From Hormiphora californensis (lineage: Eukaryota > Ctenophora > Tentaculata > Cydippida > Pleurobrachiidae): a DNA stretch of 64,000 bases. The first letter of the stretch is position 1, and every line of letters begins with the position of its first letter. Shown piece by piece: positions 46,531-60,900 of this stretch. Position numbers and translations under genes: made by a program. A model generated the notes under the pieces. That model saw only the letters and a program-made list of their open reading frames with translations. It was not told the DNA's origin and ran no database searches. The stretch covers positions 8,277,298 through 8,341,297 of the forward strand of contig CM035353.1 of the NCBI GenBank assembly GCA_020137815.1. The letters are read 5' to 3'.

Positions 46531-47182
46531 CACCTGACAAACAGAATGCTGTCACATCTGATCTCCACCGACTTAATTGTCAAGTGTTTAGAGAACTGCA
46601 AATACAGCTTGTAACGTCAAATATGGGAACTATAGAGAATGAATTAACACACCGTATAATATTATAATTGCCTGCGTTTATTGAGTAAAGTATTGATACA
46701 GAGGAACTAAATACTGGGGGGAGAGATAAAATGGGGAAGTTGCACAAGAAATGTTTCAAGCAAGTGAAGTTAATGTTATGTACTTATCAGATAAGATAAG
46801 TTATCTTGAACGGAGCGAGATAAAGGATGATAAGAGATATGTCACCTTGCTGCACAAATCAATCCCACGAAGACCCAATCTCTCTCGCAAGAGACCCCAT
46901 CTCTCTCAAGAGACCCCATCTCTCGAAGGTGAGCTGCTGACGTCAAATCATCTACGCACTGTCGAGACAAGACGGAGAACAGCAAATTGGCGACGCCTCT
47001 TATACTGCAGCAGCACCAACCAGTGTCTCAATTTATGCTGGTTTGCATTGCTCGACCCTCGATCTCGCTGTGATCATGGCCCGGTAAATACAAATATCGT
47101 AAAGGATGGTTATAACATGACAAATGCTGGTGTAGGGGGGGATGAAAAAGTTCAAAGAGACACTTGTGGGTTGTGGTTATGA

Positions 47183-48142
47183 CATTGACAAGCAGAGTGT
47201 AACATATAGAGAGGAAACATAATTTAAAATATTAGCTGGCAAGTGGCATAAGACATTCAAAGGGCACGCCAACAAATTAACCCTGAATATACATTCACAT
47301 AACTGCAATTCCATGTTATAGAATGTAGTATATAGCTTGTCATCAATTGAATATTTTCACAGTTTTGATCAATATAATATGTGTACTTGTGATGCACAAC
47401 AAGTGCAGGTGTAATATTATTAAAAGTTAAGTGTCAGTTGGCAAGACTATCTTAGAGTTAGAGAAAGGGAGCAATTGATTCAAATTATAATACAAGCCCG
47501 ATTAAGCACTGAAAAACACTGAAAAAGCTCACAGTTTAACCATATCAAAGAGGAACACAATAACAGATAACTGAGAGTATCAGAAGACATGGGAGAGAGG
47601 ACTGGCATGAAAATGTAGGTATAGCTGTAGTTAGCACTAGGCCACTAGAATTATACATTTACAAGGTATTTCGCGGTTGGACGGAAACGGCCTAAATTAT
47701 AATTCACTTTTTTCTCTTTTTAGCAGCAACAAATTCGCACTCTGTTATTCTGTCCCCTGTCTCTCTCCCTCTCTGTTCCGCCCTGTCTCTTTCTTTCAGT
47801 GTGTGTGTCATGCCCCTCGCTCTCTCGCTCTCTCCCTTGCGTCATACTCATATCCGTATAAAAAGTTATGGATCTCAAATGAGAGCTGAGTATGAGAACT
47901 TTCAATACAAGTGAGAAATACGGACAATTTGATGTTCTGTTTATGTTAGTAACATCATGTTACAAATACACTGCAGCAGTTACTGTACTGGTGGTCAAAT
48001 AACTAGACAATGACATGACAAGAGACGAGGCGAAAGGACAAAGGTTAAAGAGCCGAACTGTGAGAGAAAAAGAGGATTCTAGAATCACAGAACAAGTGAA
48101 CACATTTTCTACATGACCCCTGATTACACTTTGTACACTTAC
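47183..48142. other. Intergenic sequence
   Basis: Nothing recognised apart from short palindromes and a CT-rich tract near 47750-47840. Confidence 0.35.
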
Positions 48143-48180
48143 ACTCGCGCGGTCACGTGACACCGCGCAGGCCCCTTCAT
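48143..48180 (-). CDS. Possible further first exon (MKGPARCHVTAR)
   Basis: ATG at 48178-48180, 12 codons plus GT, donor GTAAGTG, phase 2. It overlaps one of two GTCACGTGAC sites. Weak; listed because phase and strand match the calbindin set. Confidence 0.25.
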
Positions 48181-48200
48181 CTTGTACAGTGTCACGTGAC
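48152..48200. promoter_or_regulatory. Paired GTCACGTGAC E-box palindromes
   Basis: Perfect palindromes at 48152-48161 and 48191-48200, 39 bp apart; the first lies in a longer palindrome GCGGTCACGTGACACCGC. This is the ideal bHLH-Zip (USF/MITF/TFE, CLEAR-type) site. It lies between the 3' end of the dynein gene and the calbindin first exons and could mark a promoter. Confidence 0.45.
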
Positions 48201-48918
48201 CGTGCACTCTGTCTGTGTCACTCCAGCTGTTACAAACTCAGCTACCTGCTGTTCCAGTTTCACATGGTAGACACGCAAGCTTATTTCAATTTCATCAACA
48301 TCCTTGCCGCCATGTCAAGGCCATTTACATTTAGCAGGTTCAACCATGGCTGAATTGTCATTGGCAAAGAACCAGGCAAAAATATAGCCACTGGCACTGG
48401 CAACTGAGCTTCTGTCACCACGTTATGTGTACCCGTTCTAACCGTCCCACCGAATAATGGCAACATTAAGCAAGATTCCGGTTAAAGTTTTGGGCTGAGA
48501 CACAGATTGGCGAATACCCGCGGGTGTATTGATACCCTTTGCTACACTGTCCCTCGCCAACAGAGTGGCATGTCAATGATACCCCTATAGGACAAATCGA
48601 CTCAAGTAACCCGCATTACTTGGATAAGGTTGGATAAAACAAAAGTTTCGGAATCTTGTTCAATGCTGCCAGAGTAGTAGTGAAAAGTCAAAAGACGTTG
48701 TTTTTTAAGAGGAAACTGAAAATCTGGCATACATTTCTATCATACAAAACTGTACAAAACTAACAATTTTATTATTTACACTCGCACATTTCAAAAGCTG
48801 TATATATTGTCTTTGTACATTTTCACACACTTGTTCATGGTTCACACACTCTGATTGTCACTGATTGTCACTGGGGGCCCTTACTCAACAAGGGGGCCCC
48901 TATTTTTTAGAAGCTTCC

Positions 48919-51900
48919 TCAGATGATTTTAAGGATTGGTTTGGCACTACCCCACTGTAGGGAAGCATGTGATGAGGGGAGATTGAAGGAGGTTATATCA
49001 GTTCCATCTCTCTCGTGTACAGGACACTCCATCTTGGTAGTATTGCCCTCCTCTAACTGGTTCAACTGAAATGGGGGGGGGGGGGTAGTAGGGACCCTAC
49101 AGCTAGAGTTAGAGAGGTTAGCCAATGAACATTATCAATGTGGGGGATTCTAACCAGTACACATGGACGCAGATGACATTCATATTTCCAAATGTAGAAT
49201 GACAACGTTTATCACAGAAACAATATGTATTTACCTCGGTGGATATGGGTGTCAGTAGTATAACAGGAAGTGGGAATGGTGGAGCTGATGGAAGTGTAGG
49301 ATACATTATGTTCTGCATGAAGTCCCAGCCCCCATTGATCAACTCCAGCCCCTCAATATACAACCCTGGAGTATCTTCAGATCCAGTAGTAGATGTGGCA
49401 GCCATTAGGGACATGACTCGAACCTTGAAGGTGACCTGACTGAGAGATGTCCCACTAGTATAGGCCCAGTCCTTCAGGTAACTCAAGCAGGAAGTGTTTG
49501 GGACGATGGAATGTTGACAGGGAGTATATCAGTCTAGTCTGGTCCTCCCCTCCTATCTGATCACTAGCTGATGAACTATTCCTATCTCCCTATACTCAAG
49601 CTCACTGTGGGTATCTCCACCTAACCATCTTAGCAAGTCTCCACAGTTTATCAGATAGATCAGACACCCAGTTACCCAGACCTTGAACCGTTACCTCCCA
49701 TGTTGGGGGCACCTTATTACTGGTGAGGTACTGCCAGATGGTGTCATTATGGAACACAACCCGCTCCCCAGCAAACCCCTCCTGTAGCTTGATCAGATCA
49801 CTGGTAACCGTCCCCAGGAGGGTAGTATAGTACTTGGTCTCATTCTCAAAGAACGTTGAGAGGGCAGTGTGTCCCCGTGGGCCGCTAGATCTGGGTGGGA
49901 GGGGTAGGGCTGAGAGAATGTAGTTTGTTACAGTTGCCATATCCAGTCCCTGGGTGGGTTGTTGGAGTTTTGCCAGGGAGAGGCTCCCCTTGGATATACT
50001 AGGTAGGACGGCCACTTGAGGCATGCCCGTCAGGAACTTATCAACCCCTTGGGACACCAACAAAGCGTCCTCTGTAGTACTACACTTAGCACCATATGTC
50101 ACCCTCCTAGCTAGTGCGGAGAGACACTCTGTGACATCAGATGAGGTCTTGTTGGATAGCTTCTCAAGCAGCTGAACGGTAGTCAGTAGGTCACAGTTAT
50201 CCCACACTGGACCACGAAGGTTGTGGAGGTATGAATGGAACTGTGCTGCTGAGGTTATAGCAGCTGTATCCATGGTGATCTCACCACCCATGATGCCCCT
50301 ACACCACCGGTCCAATCTAGTGGATAATCCCTCCTCTCCATCCCTGTGGATGTCCACGCTGAATCTGTTTAGCAGGTACTCAGGTAGGGTTAGTGGCTCG
50401 TATAGGGAGGATACCAAGATGATAGCGAAATTATCATGAACCCGCTCCGGCATTGCACCCCTTCTGTTCTCCATCACTTTGGTAATATCATCTAGGAGCT
50501 CAACAAGGGCCTCTGACCAGTGTTCCACTAGATGACAGTGTGTCAACACAACTTGGTACCCGTACCTGACACCCTGGGAGAGAAGGTGAGCTCCCTCCAG
50601 CTGGAGAGACTCACTAAGCAGGGACACCACCCTGACATCACCACCTCCTTGTTTCAGTGTCATTATCACATCAGGAACATTCTCACCCAGTATCAACACT
50701 GGCATCATTCCAGATTGATCAGGTGTTGGGGTGGTTTTAATAACAGTGCTGGTATCTACCATCTCAGTTCCTAGCTCGTACATCACCAGATCTCGTAGCA
50801 CCTTGTGCATCTGGCCGGGTCTACAGAAGGCCCAGAGTAACACCCGCTGGGTGACGGTCAGGATATGGATTTCATCCCAGGGGGAGGGTTCCAGGAGGAC
50901 CGGGGAGAGAGTGAAGTATTCCTGGTATAGAGCCTGGTTGGCCTGGATGTGGTCTTTTAGACCAGCGAATGTGGGGAGAGATTCAAGGAGGTCTAGTGAT
51001 TGCCAGTCGCTACGGGCTATCCAGTTGGGAACCTGCAGGGAAGGGTATTACAGAGTTTGAAAAGTAGCTAATTTTTGATTTTTGTTGTTTTTTAGCTAAA
51101 TTGGACAACATTATTATATTGGCTGACTAAAGCTTCTCTATACATACCTGATCAGGCCGATAGGGGAACTGGTGCAGATCGTGATTTAGAAGCAGGGCAT
51201 ATTCCTCCTTCGTCATTCGTCCTGACATGAGCATTAGTCGTAGGGCGAGGAGGAGAGGGAAATAACCGATATCTGTTTTCCCCATTTTCATTTTGAGTTT
51301 CTTGAACACTTCCTGCTGTAGCTCTCTCTTCAGTTCCTCAACCTGAGATTTAGTGGTTACACAAAGATAACACACAGGTAACACCCTCCCGTGGTTACAC
51401 ACAGATTACACACTTAACCATGCAAGATAGAATAAAACACAGCCCTTTTGGGCCCGGGGCACTATCATGATATTATGACTTTTATTACCTTAGAAGAGAC
51501 ACTAATATTGAGTCCCGAATAAGATCTCTGTCTCCCGAAGAGCTCACTAAGGGTCTCAGTCACATCAGATAACTTGAAATCGTAGTGAAAGGAGAACCGG
51601 TTCAGATCACGTAAGACATCAGCCACCATAATGCCATGATGAGATAGTTGGATTAGTTCATTTGTTTTCTCACGGAGACCGGATAGCCGGTAGTTAATTT
51701 CAGAGATGGCCTGTTCTTCATTCGATATCAACTCCTCTGATTTCTAGATGGAGTTAAACGTGGTAATATTATGTAATATTAGAGCTAGGTGAGAGGTCGG
51801 GATGAGCTATCTAGCTTACAATTCAGTAATTCACACACGTGGGATTCATTTGATTGTCTAAACCATTGTCTAAACATACCTTTACTAGAACGGGTAACTC

Positions 51901-54900
51901 AGTGCTATCTAGGAGACTGCCCTTGAACCCTGTTATAAAGTCCAACAGTTTATACTCTGCTTTTTCCACGCTCGCTTTCCTTGTCTCCAGGGACCGTATA
52001 TAAGCAGCGGCCTTGCTACTTAGATGAACCGCCTGGGAGCAGTGAATTGTGATAGAATATTGGAATTGCAATTAAAAGATGAGAGGTAGATAGAGGGAAA
52101 CTTGGAATTAGAATTATGACGGGGAAACATGGAATGGAGGGATTCTAATTACCTGGTTTCTAAGAATTATCTTTGAGAGAGTGTTTCTCACTCCATTTTG
52201 AGACAGGGAAAAGTTCACGATTACGGTTTGGTTGAGGGGGATTCCGGAGAAAGATGCGACGGGAAGGGAGCTGGATAGAAGGCAGTGGTCTCTGTGGTCG
52301 GCTAGCCAGGGGAAGGCGAAGTGGTCCGCAGCTCCCTCCTCAAATACACCTAAGAAGAAGAGTTGTTGAGGGTGATGTTGGAATAGTGATAACATAAAAG
52401 ACACGATTATGGAGGATCATCATATTATACCTGGACTAGGTTGTTCCAATTATAATTGTAGGACACCCCAGTATAATTTTAGGGCACACAACATACCTGT
52501 GACAATTGAGATTCCATTTCGTGGTAACTGTATAGGCTCCTCAGCAGCTAGCAGCTCCTTGATGGTGTGGTAGTAGACATTCTCACATGACATGTCCCCT
52601 CCACCAAGGAGGTGAGTCGTACTGGCACCCTGTCATGGGAGAGGGTCATGGTGTGAAGTCTACTTAGCAGATCCCAGATAGGGAGACAGTTTGGAGTTTG
52701 GGGAAGGGATTTCATGGATTTTGTAAATCTCTAATTCAGAAAAGTGATAGCAGTATGTGTTAACTCGGGGGGGGGGGGGGGGGGGGGGGGGCCAACGCTC
52801 ATTTTTTATATATTTTTATATATTTTATATACCTTTTTTTTGGAAAAAAAAAAACATAATTTTTTATATATATATAAAATATATAAAAATATATAAAAAT
52901 ACATATGAATATATAAAAATATATAAGAATATATAAAAAATATATAAAAATATATAAAAATTGTGCCGAAAGTGTGAAAACAGAAAGCTGTTTTTCGCCA
53001 TAGCGGGATCAAATATCATTCAATTGATCTCAAACTTGGTCAGCATCTTCATCTAGATAATCCTGATGATTTTCCGTCATCAATGTGACGTTTGTAACAT
53101 CGTGACGTCGCGTCAATAACGTCATGACGTCAAAATGACGTCAAAAATGATTTGTTTTTTTTAGTTTCGCGATCCCAACCTCTCTTCACCAGTTCTAGTA
53201 CATCTGCACGGATCAACATACAAAAAATGATTGGAATCACACCAAAACTGGTAGATATTATTAGGCCGGAACCTCTCTTCACCAGTTCTACTTTTGACAG
53301 TGCATAATTCACTTTTGAACACATTCTCAATTATGTAAAACAGCTATCACCCTCTCAAACACTTAAATTAACTCTATGAAACATATTCAAGTGAACAATA
53401 GATGGAAATAATCCCCTTTTTTGAAAGTAAAAGGGGTGAAAAAAGGGTTTATTTTATATATTTTTATATATTTTTATATATTTTTATATAATATTTATAT
53501 AACTTTATATATTTTTATATATTTTTATATATTTTTATATATTTTTATATATATATAAAAAATTCCAAAATTAAGGAAATATATAAAAAATTCGTTGGCC
53601 CCCCCCCCCCCCCCGTTAACTTACCAGCTCTTCACTAGCAATACTAGCATTAGCGAACTCTGAAGCTGAGTCAGAGAATCTGATAGTACTACCACCACCA
53701 CCTCCTAACGTCCCAAACTCTGAACTAGCAAGGTGAGCTACCAGATTACAGCTCCACTCTCTCAGCTGATTGTCAGGGTCGGATACCAGGATTTGCCGCT
53801 TACTGTGCCTCAGTAGCTCCCTTAGTATCAGCACGTTCTCCAGGGTGTGGGTGTCATGTGATACAACCCCCGATACAGGTTTAGGTCTCATCAGGGATAG
53901 GAAATCAAACATGGGAGACCGGTTAATGATCCCCTCGGTGATGAAACTCTGAGTTCTCTTTACACAACCAGGATCCTTCCACTTGTCCATGAACTTGACC
54001 CTAGACTCGGCCGAGAAGGGCCCAAAGTAGGTCACTGCCCCGGCTGCTAACATAGCATCACCATCAGACCTCTGGAGCTGGTCGTTCAGTTGGTCCATCT
54101 CTGTGGTCCACTGTGCCTTCTTCTTACATAACAGCTGTAACAGCGCCTCTGCTGCATGAACTGTCTTCTTCAAACCCTTCATCTGACTGTTAATATCCCT
54201 GATCTGACCGTGAAACTCCTCCTGATGGCCTGCCTTCTTCTCAAGATCCTCCTGGAGGGTATCCAGATGTAGGTGCCGCTGACCCAACACAGTCTGGGCA
54301 TTAATCAGCTCACTCTTCAACTTGTCCATCTTCTCTTTGTTAGGTTTTAGTTTCCTGACAGTCGCACAATACTCGTACACACCCCGTATATAGGAGTTGA
54401 TACAGGTCGCAGCAGTATTAACACTGTTCAGGTTGCCCACTGAGAACCGAGGGTTGTCAATATAGTCCGTCTTGAGTCTATCTAATGTCTTCTTCTTGAT
54501 TGGCTGGTAGGGTGCAGCAGCTATCCTAGATAGGGAGGATGGATCCCGCAACACAGCTAAACAGTCCTCCCAGGACGGGGTGGAGGAGGATACAGTGTCG
54601 GGGTTCCACTTTGGAGCAGTTCCCAGTAATACCACAAGGGCACCAACTGCAAATATGACAGCTTCGGGGGGATTCTGGAAGCTTTTTAGTTCAACAAAAT
54701 CAGACACTTTAATGCTGTCAAGGGAGGAGACGGCTTTCTCAAGGACGGGTGAGACCTCCTGGAGGTTGAGATCATGGAGATCGGATAATTCGGAGATTTC
54801 AACCTCTCTCTGTTTGATTTCCTCAACTTCAGCTTGGCAAAGTGAGTTGTAGCTCGTGTACTCAGCTTTACAACTCTTTATCTCCTCTCCCCATCTCTGA

Positions 54901-57900
54901 AACAAATAACATATTACATTGGGGCCCCGAATCTTCTGTGTAGAGGTAATATTACAAATCCGGGGAACGGGAGCCTCATGGCACCCATCCCTTACTGGCT
55001 AGTGCGAAGCACTAGCCAGCGTCCAGAAGAAGCGTCCAGAAGAAGAAGAATATTACAAATCCAGGACACCATATGCCTACCTGATGAACCATCTGGGCGA
55101 GTTTTAGGGATGGCTTCAGGCTGTCCATTTTGGCTCTCTTCCCATCCAGGATAGACTCAACTTGACTAATCTTGTCGAACACCAACTTGAACACATCCAG
55201 TTTGGCCTGGAAGAAACAGGGTTTTAGTCGCTTTTGGCATCTGGAATGTACAGTTTGTACACGGTGGGAAGATGAAGAACATGATTAGAAATATTTCCAT
55301 ATTAGCTCGACCTTACTATTTACCTTAATTTCTGATTTAAAGCGATGTTCCATGACAGTATAAAGGTGTAGAAGGTCAATAAAACTGCTCGGATTGACGT
55401 AATTGTATATGTTTTCAGCACCTTGCTCCCCCTCCCCATCTTGCAGTGCGGTGAGGTGGATAGAGGATGCCAGATTGGACAGCATGACTCGGAAGGTCTT
55501 CTGTTCTGGGCTGTACCTGCAGGATGAGAGAAGGGATGGTAAATAGATGAACGGAAATGTAGAGGTAGGGGGGAGAGCATAAACAGTTATGATAGAGAAA
55601 GATTGTTCATTTTTGAGTTTACACCCCTCAAAACCGATATATCTCACCTTGTAAGAGTGTAATCAGGGTTCCGCTTCTTTTCATGTTTCTCCAAGAACGT
55701 ATACGCAATCTCACTAAGCGTTTCATTATTCCACAGTGAGTAAAAGTCGATTGAGGTACACTTCTTCAGTAGTACAGGGAAGGAAGAGAACAGTAGGGAG
55801 AGGGATGGTGGTAGCTCACTACCGTCTGTATCTAAAGATAGCACAATGTGAAGGTGTTGTTGGACTCGTTTAAAGAGCACATCCATGTTAACGTTTAGTA
55901 GGGCCTGCTCCTGGTCAGGTCCAGCCTCCTCGATTAGCTTGATGTGGTGCCCTTCAGACAGGAAGAATGCTAGATGAGAGTAGTTCTCCAGGGACCCGTA
56001 GTCCTCAATAAACAGCATGATGGGACTGGTACCAGTACTGAAATGTATAGTATGGGGATTATAATAGGCAAACATTACATATAAGGGGGAAGGGGAAAGC
56101 AGGGTGAACCAGGGGAGAGGGGAGGTATCCTAAAAAAGAGGGGGACTGCAGCTGCAGGTCATATGTCACCTACCCAGCCTCAATAAGAATGTTAGTAAAG
56201 GCTCGTTTGAATTCCTCAGCGGTGTGGGAGCAGGGTAGGTATTGGAACTGGTACTTGTGAGCATGGGCTGTCACTTGTGCTACTATCTTCCTCCCACTAC
56301 CCTTTGGTCCTAGCATGATGGAGTGACCACCTGACAGAATGGGGTTGTTAGGGGGTCTGTTGTAAAACTAAGAGATGAGAGATCCTCTATCTTTTAGGCG
56401 CTTTACAATCCTGCACACAGGTGCTATAATATCAATCTGGTCCAGACTCCCCCTGGTTAAAGTTTTCCCGTTATCTAAACAACTCCTCCCCCCACCCCCG
56501 TCACGAACCTAGTAATATAGAGCGGGATAACCGGGAGGCGTGTTTAGCTTGTTTAGAGAATGTCAGCATGTTGTGATCAGAGCTCATTGTCATCATTATC
56601 TCATCCAGTCTCTCCTGTAGAAATTATATTCTGCTAACTGCTAAACATTGATTACGTGAAACTAAAATAATGATTTACAGGGTGAACCAAAACGGATTGA
56701 TCATGAGTCTCATGTCTCATATCGAACATAGCAACACATGAACTTATTAACCAATGAACCTGATGGCATAGGACATGCACAGCCTCATTGTGTGACGGAA
56801 CACGTACCTCAATAAGTTTGACAGGTTCCTCTGAGTAGCTGTCAGACCCCGCTAACGTCTTAGTAAACACTAAATCTGATGCTGAACTAATAGGTAGACT
56901 CATCCTAATATCGTCAATATCTAATAGAGCTGCACTACCATTGTACGTATCCAAATCACACCGTACAATCTCCTCTATCTGGTGAGCTGTATTGCTACTG
57001 AGGTCCGTGGTGAATTCAGCTGATACAGAACCACCATTCTTGGGGCTCCAGGGCTGACAGAAGAACTCTTGGATCGTCTCCATAACCGACCTGAAACACA
57101 CGAGGTATGGGTTGCCGGGTTGGAACAATAGTCTGAACAAGCTGAAGTAAGTCAAATAATATCCGAAAATACGTCGAGTGATTTCTTATAGAATATCTGT
57201 TGCGAAACCATAAATCTCAACCTGGCTGATAAAAATTGGCTGGATACTTAGTATAATTGGTCACACTAATTAACACTAATCATTACCGGTAAATGAAGCT
57301 GCGTTTCTCATCAAAATATACCCGATCACTGAAGACCCTCTGGACTTCATGAAACCAAAGATGAACAATATTCCTTACCGATTCACTATCAACCGATTTC
57401 TGCACTTTCATCCCTGAAAGAGTTCATATCAAAAGTCATGAAATTATTTGAGAGATAACATTCTTTGAGGCATCAATTGACTGTGAGTACAGTACCCATA
57501 CCTTGTCGATGTCTATCACCCGCTTGTCCCCCTTTTATTCTCATCTGCCTAAACTTGGAGGCGGGGGAGAGAAGGAAGAAGCCTTGGAAGATCTGTGATA
57601 GAGAGTGGGCATCAAATATGTAGTGGGTTGCCCCGGGTAACGGTTTCAGGGCGTGCTTAATGATCTGGTATACCCGGCAGGTCGCTCCAACCAGAGATAA
57701 CGCCAACAGTGACTTGGGACCTGTGAAAGAACAAGTGTGTAGTGCAGTAGTTAGAGAAGGGGAAATGACGGTCATAGATTGCAGTTCTGCTGAAATATTG
57801 GAAACTTGTGCAAGACTATGATTTAGAATGCAGCAAACCTACCTATGTTATAAGCAGGGAAGTCGTCTAACCAACAGAGAACTATGGGCATGAATATTCC

Positions 57901-60900
57901 TCTCCATTGTAGCTCGTTGGGTGCGTGTAGGGGTAGGAAATTAAAGTGGTTACCCAGTCGGTGGATCATACCGCTCACAGCCACATCACCTGAAATATAG
58001 ACATACTTTATACCTTGGAATGTTGGCCTGGGTGTTAACCAGCTTTAACTAGTCTAGTTACCTCTGCACTACTTCCTCGCTCAATTAGAGATGGTGAGAG
58101 GGTGAGAGAGAGGGTAAGATAGAGGGAAATAAAAAAGTGTCGAGTATTGACCATTATAATTCACGTCGATTCGCAAGGACTCCCTCGCACACTTACCACC
58201 CGATCCAAGACTGTCCACACTGTTACATGTGAGGAGGAAGTGTACTGATCCAAGGTGCCTGAAAACCTTCCGTTTGAAACTGTACGTCTCCCCACCCGCC
58301 ATGACCTTTCTTAGGATCTCCTGGAGTCCATCCCTTGGCCCTGTGAAGAGATGGAAGATTGATAATAGTATCCAACTAGTTACTAAAGGGACGTGAACGT
58401 CTTTTAACGTTATGAGTTGTGCGAATTATAAAACATATCATTCATCTCTCTCTTAGTAAGAGGGGCTCTCTCATATAATTCTCACGGCTCTTATAACTAG
58501 TAAAATAGTAGCTAGTAAAATATGAGTAGTTAACCCATAGCTCAATACGCAGGCCCTTATAGGGCAGTAACATTTAGCCATCAACATGACGATACCCAAT
58601 ACTCTTTCTCAAACTAGTTTTGCTAAAAACATAGCAAGAGCACCCCTAGGTCTGTGCCCACCCCCCCCCCCTCCTCCTCCAAAAATACGACCCATCAGGG
58701 CTGGATTACTCACCGTGTGTGGGTATAACATTGAAATCCTCGATCAGAAGAGACAGGTTAGAACTCCCCGTTTTGACTTGTTGTCTTCGTTGGTGCTGAA
58801 TCAGCTTACTCTCAATCCTATTCTCCAGCTCCCTCATACTGGACTGGTGTGAGACCTGGGGAGAGGAGGGGATGAAAGAGGGGCGGGGGTGAGGAATCTA
58901 GGGCCACCGAATGGAGGAATTGTTAGAGGTAAAATAGCCAGAGCCAGGGATAGAAAACATATTGCAATAACCTGTAACTTGATAGGATGGAGTTTGGGCA
59001 GTGCACAATTCTGAACGAAGGAACTTTTCCCAGATGCAGAAGGTCCTACAATCACAACCTGAAGGAGGGATGAAATTTACACAATCTAGTGATAAGAACT
59101 TCTGAATGTAAGTAAGTTATTAATATTATGGCTCCAAAACCTGGTTATTTTTACCGTGTAACTGATCAAGTGTTAACTTACCGGTACCCCTGCATTTTGT
59201 AGCAGTTCCGTTAGGTACAGGAGGGTGTCATGGGTTACTGTTGGGGTGAATGACAGAGATAGTTGGGGTTTCACATCTGCAAAGTGCTCCCGCCATAAAA
59301 TAAACCTGGGGGAGGGTGGATTGTAATACTGAGCTGTATCCTGTTCTGTCGAACATGATACCAAACGTAACTCAGGCTTTTTAGTGTGTACCTGCTGGTT
59401 TGTCTGTTTGTACCTGAGTTTGTGAGGATGAATGAACCAATCAAAGACCGTTCCTTCACTTGGAAACTCCACAGTATGATTACACTCTACAATCTGCTGC
59501 TTCACATACTCGTCAAATAGTACCGCACTTGACTCCGTTAGATTCGCACCAAACGACCAGATATACGCTGAATAAGAACATGATTTATAACCGAGATTTT
59601 GGTTTGGGTGAGTATGATATTTCACGAACTCATTAAATGTTAAATCTACGCTTGAAAAGGAAGGGTTGTTATATTTACCGTGTATAAAGATGAGGACGGT
59701 GAGATGTATCAGTTCGCTCTCTGTCCTGCCCTTGTCTTGATCAGCGAACTTAGTAAACATGACATTTAGCCATCTTAGCAGTGCTGACACCTGTAACAAT
59801 CACACGATAAGAACACGATGGATATCCCATGATTATCAACAATAGGAAGATTAGTATTGTTGAATCAGGTTTTTTACTATAGGGGTTTCGGAGTTTTGTT
59901 TGATGAGACACGTTCTCTACTCAGATAATTGTGATCTGACCCAGCCTATCATGTTACTTTGGGTCTACCTAATCCTCACTTACAGCCTGGGCGTGGTTAG
60001 CATCAGTATGTATGAGGTATTGAGCGTTCATATCCAGGAACTGAAGAATATGCCCTATAAATGTCTCCATGAGGACTGTTAGAGTAAACACCCGGGATTT
60101 TGTTAGCAGGAACTCCTTCTCAGCTTTCTTTAACCAAGATCTGAAACAGGTAAACAGGATCGTTAGGATGTGGGAACTGGGTATCCACTTCAGAGAATAA
60201 GATGCAGGGGCTCATGTGTTCTAATCAGCGGCTGGCACATAAAGTCAATGTTATAGTGTTATACCAACTACCAACTGATGTAGCTGACCAATGTCCTACC
60301 TGAATCGTTGTCTCCAGCCGATAACATTGTTGCTCATTACCACAACACCACATTTTGTAACAAACGAGGGAGAGAGGTCTGCCAGCTTGTCTGTTTCAAC
60401 AAAGAACTGAACGTTATCTTTTATCCTGAATATGAAGAGGGATCAGCATTTGATATGGATATTCTCTTGCAGCTGCGTCTTGATAGCATGAGTTGTAACA
60501 GAAAAAAGGGGGTAAAGCAACAAATCGCTAATATATGATATCGGCACCTGATTTGAGAGGAATCAAGGGATGAAATAACTTTATTGCTGATGGCTGTTGA
60601 TAATAGGGACTCCATATAAACTTCCAAGTTGCCATCCAATATCACCCAGTTCTAGAAACACAGAAGGGATTATAACGAGGAAATTGATTTTGCTAGACCC
60701 TCTCTCACCGCGAGTTAGAACATAATGAGGCAATCCTATATTTATCAAACTACAAATCACATGATGTTTCTAACCTGGATATTTCCCTCAACTGCAGTCG
60801 GGCTACCCAGCTTCTTGCACAGATCAATAAACACACCATCATCTGCATCCGATATACCTAGGAAGTGGGAGATAAAGGTAGAGAGAACGATGTTTGATTT

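Larger units (their letters stand above)
48919..55206 (-). other. Dynein exons 31-40: stalk, AAA5, AAA6 and C-terminal domain
   Basis: Exons 55081-55206, 53625-54896, 52497-52629, 52153-52349, 51880-52032, 51489-51734, 51148-51342, 49621-51032, 49235-49481, 48919-49065. The 53625-54896 exon holds CC1, the microtubule-binding core (NPPEAVIFAVGALVVLLGT) and CC2, then AAA5 (RQILVSDPDNQLREW). AAA6 is in the 49621-51032 exon with PNWIARSDWQSLDLLE, PVLILGENVPDVI and CHLVEHWSEAL. The last exon ends in SAKPILKII. Confidence 0.8.

Noticed and set aside
46251-47182. Two plus-strand open frames of 138 and 143 codons
   Set aside because: The first runs through a hairpin pair and a palindromic mini-element; neither resembles a known family.
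48281-48466. 61-residue minus-strand frame with hydrophobic residues
   Set aside because: No similarity recognised, no splice sites that would attach it to a neighbour.
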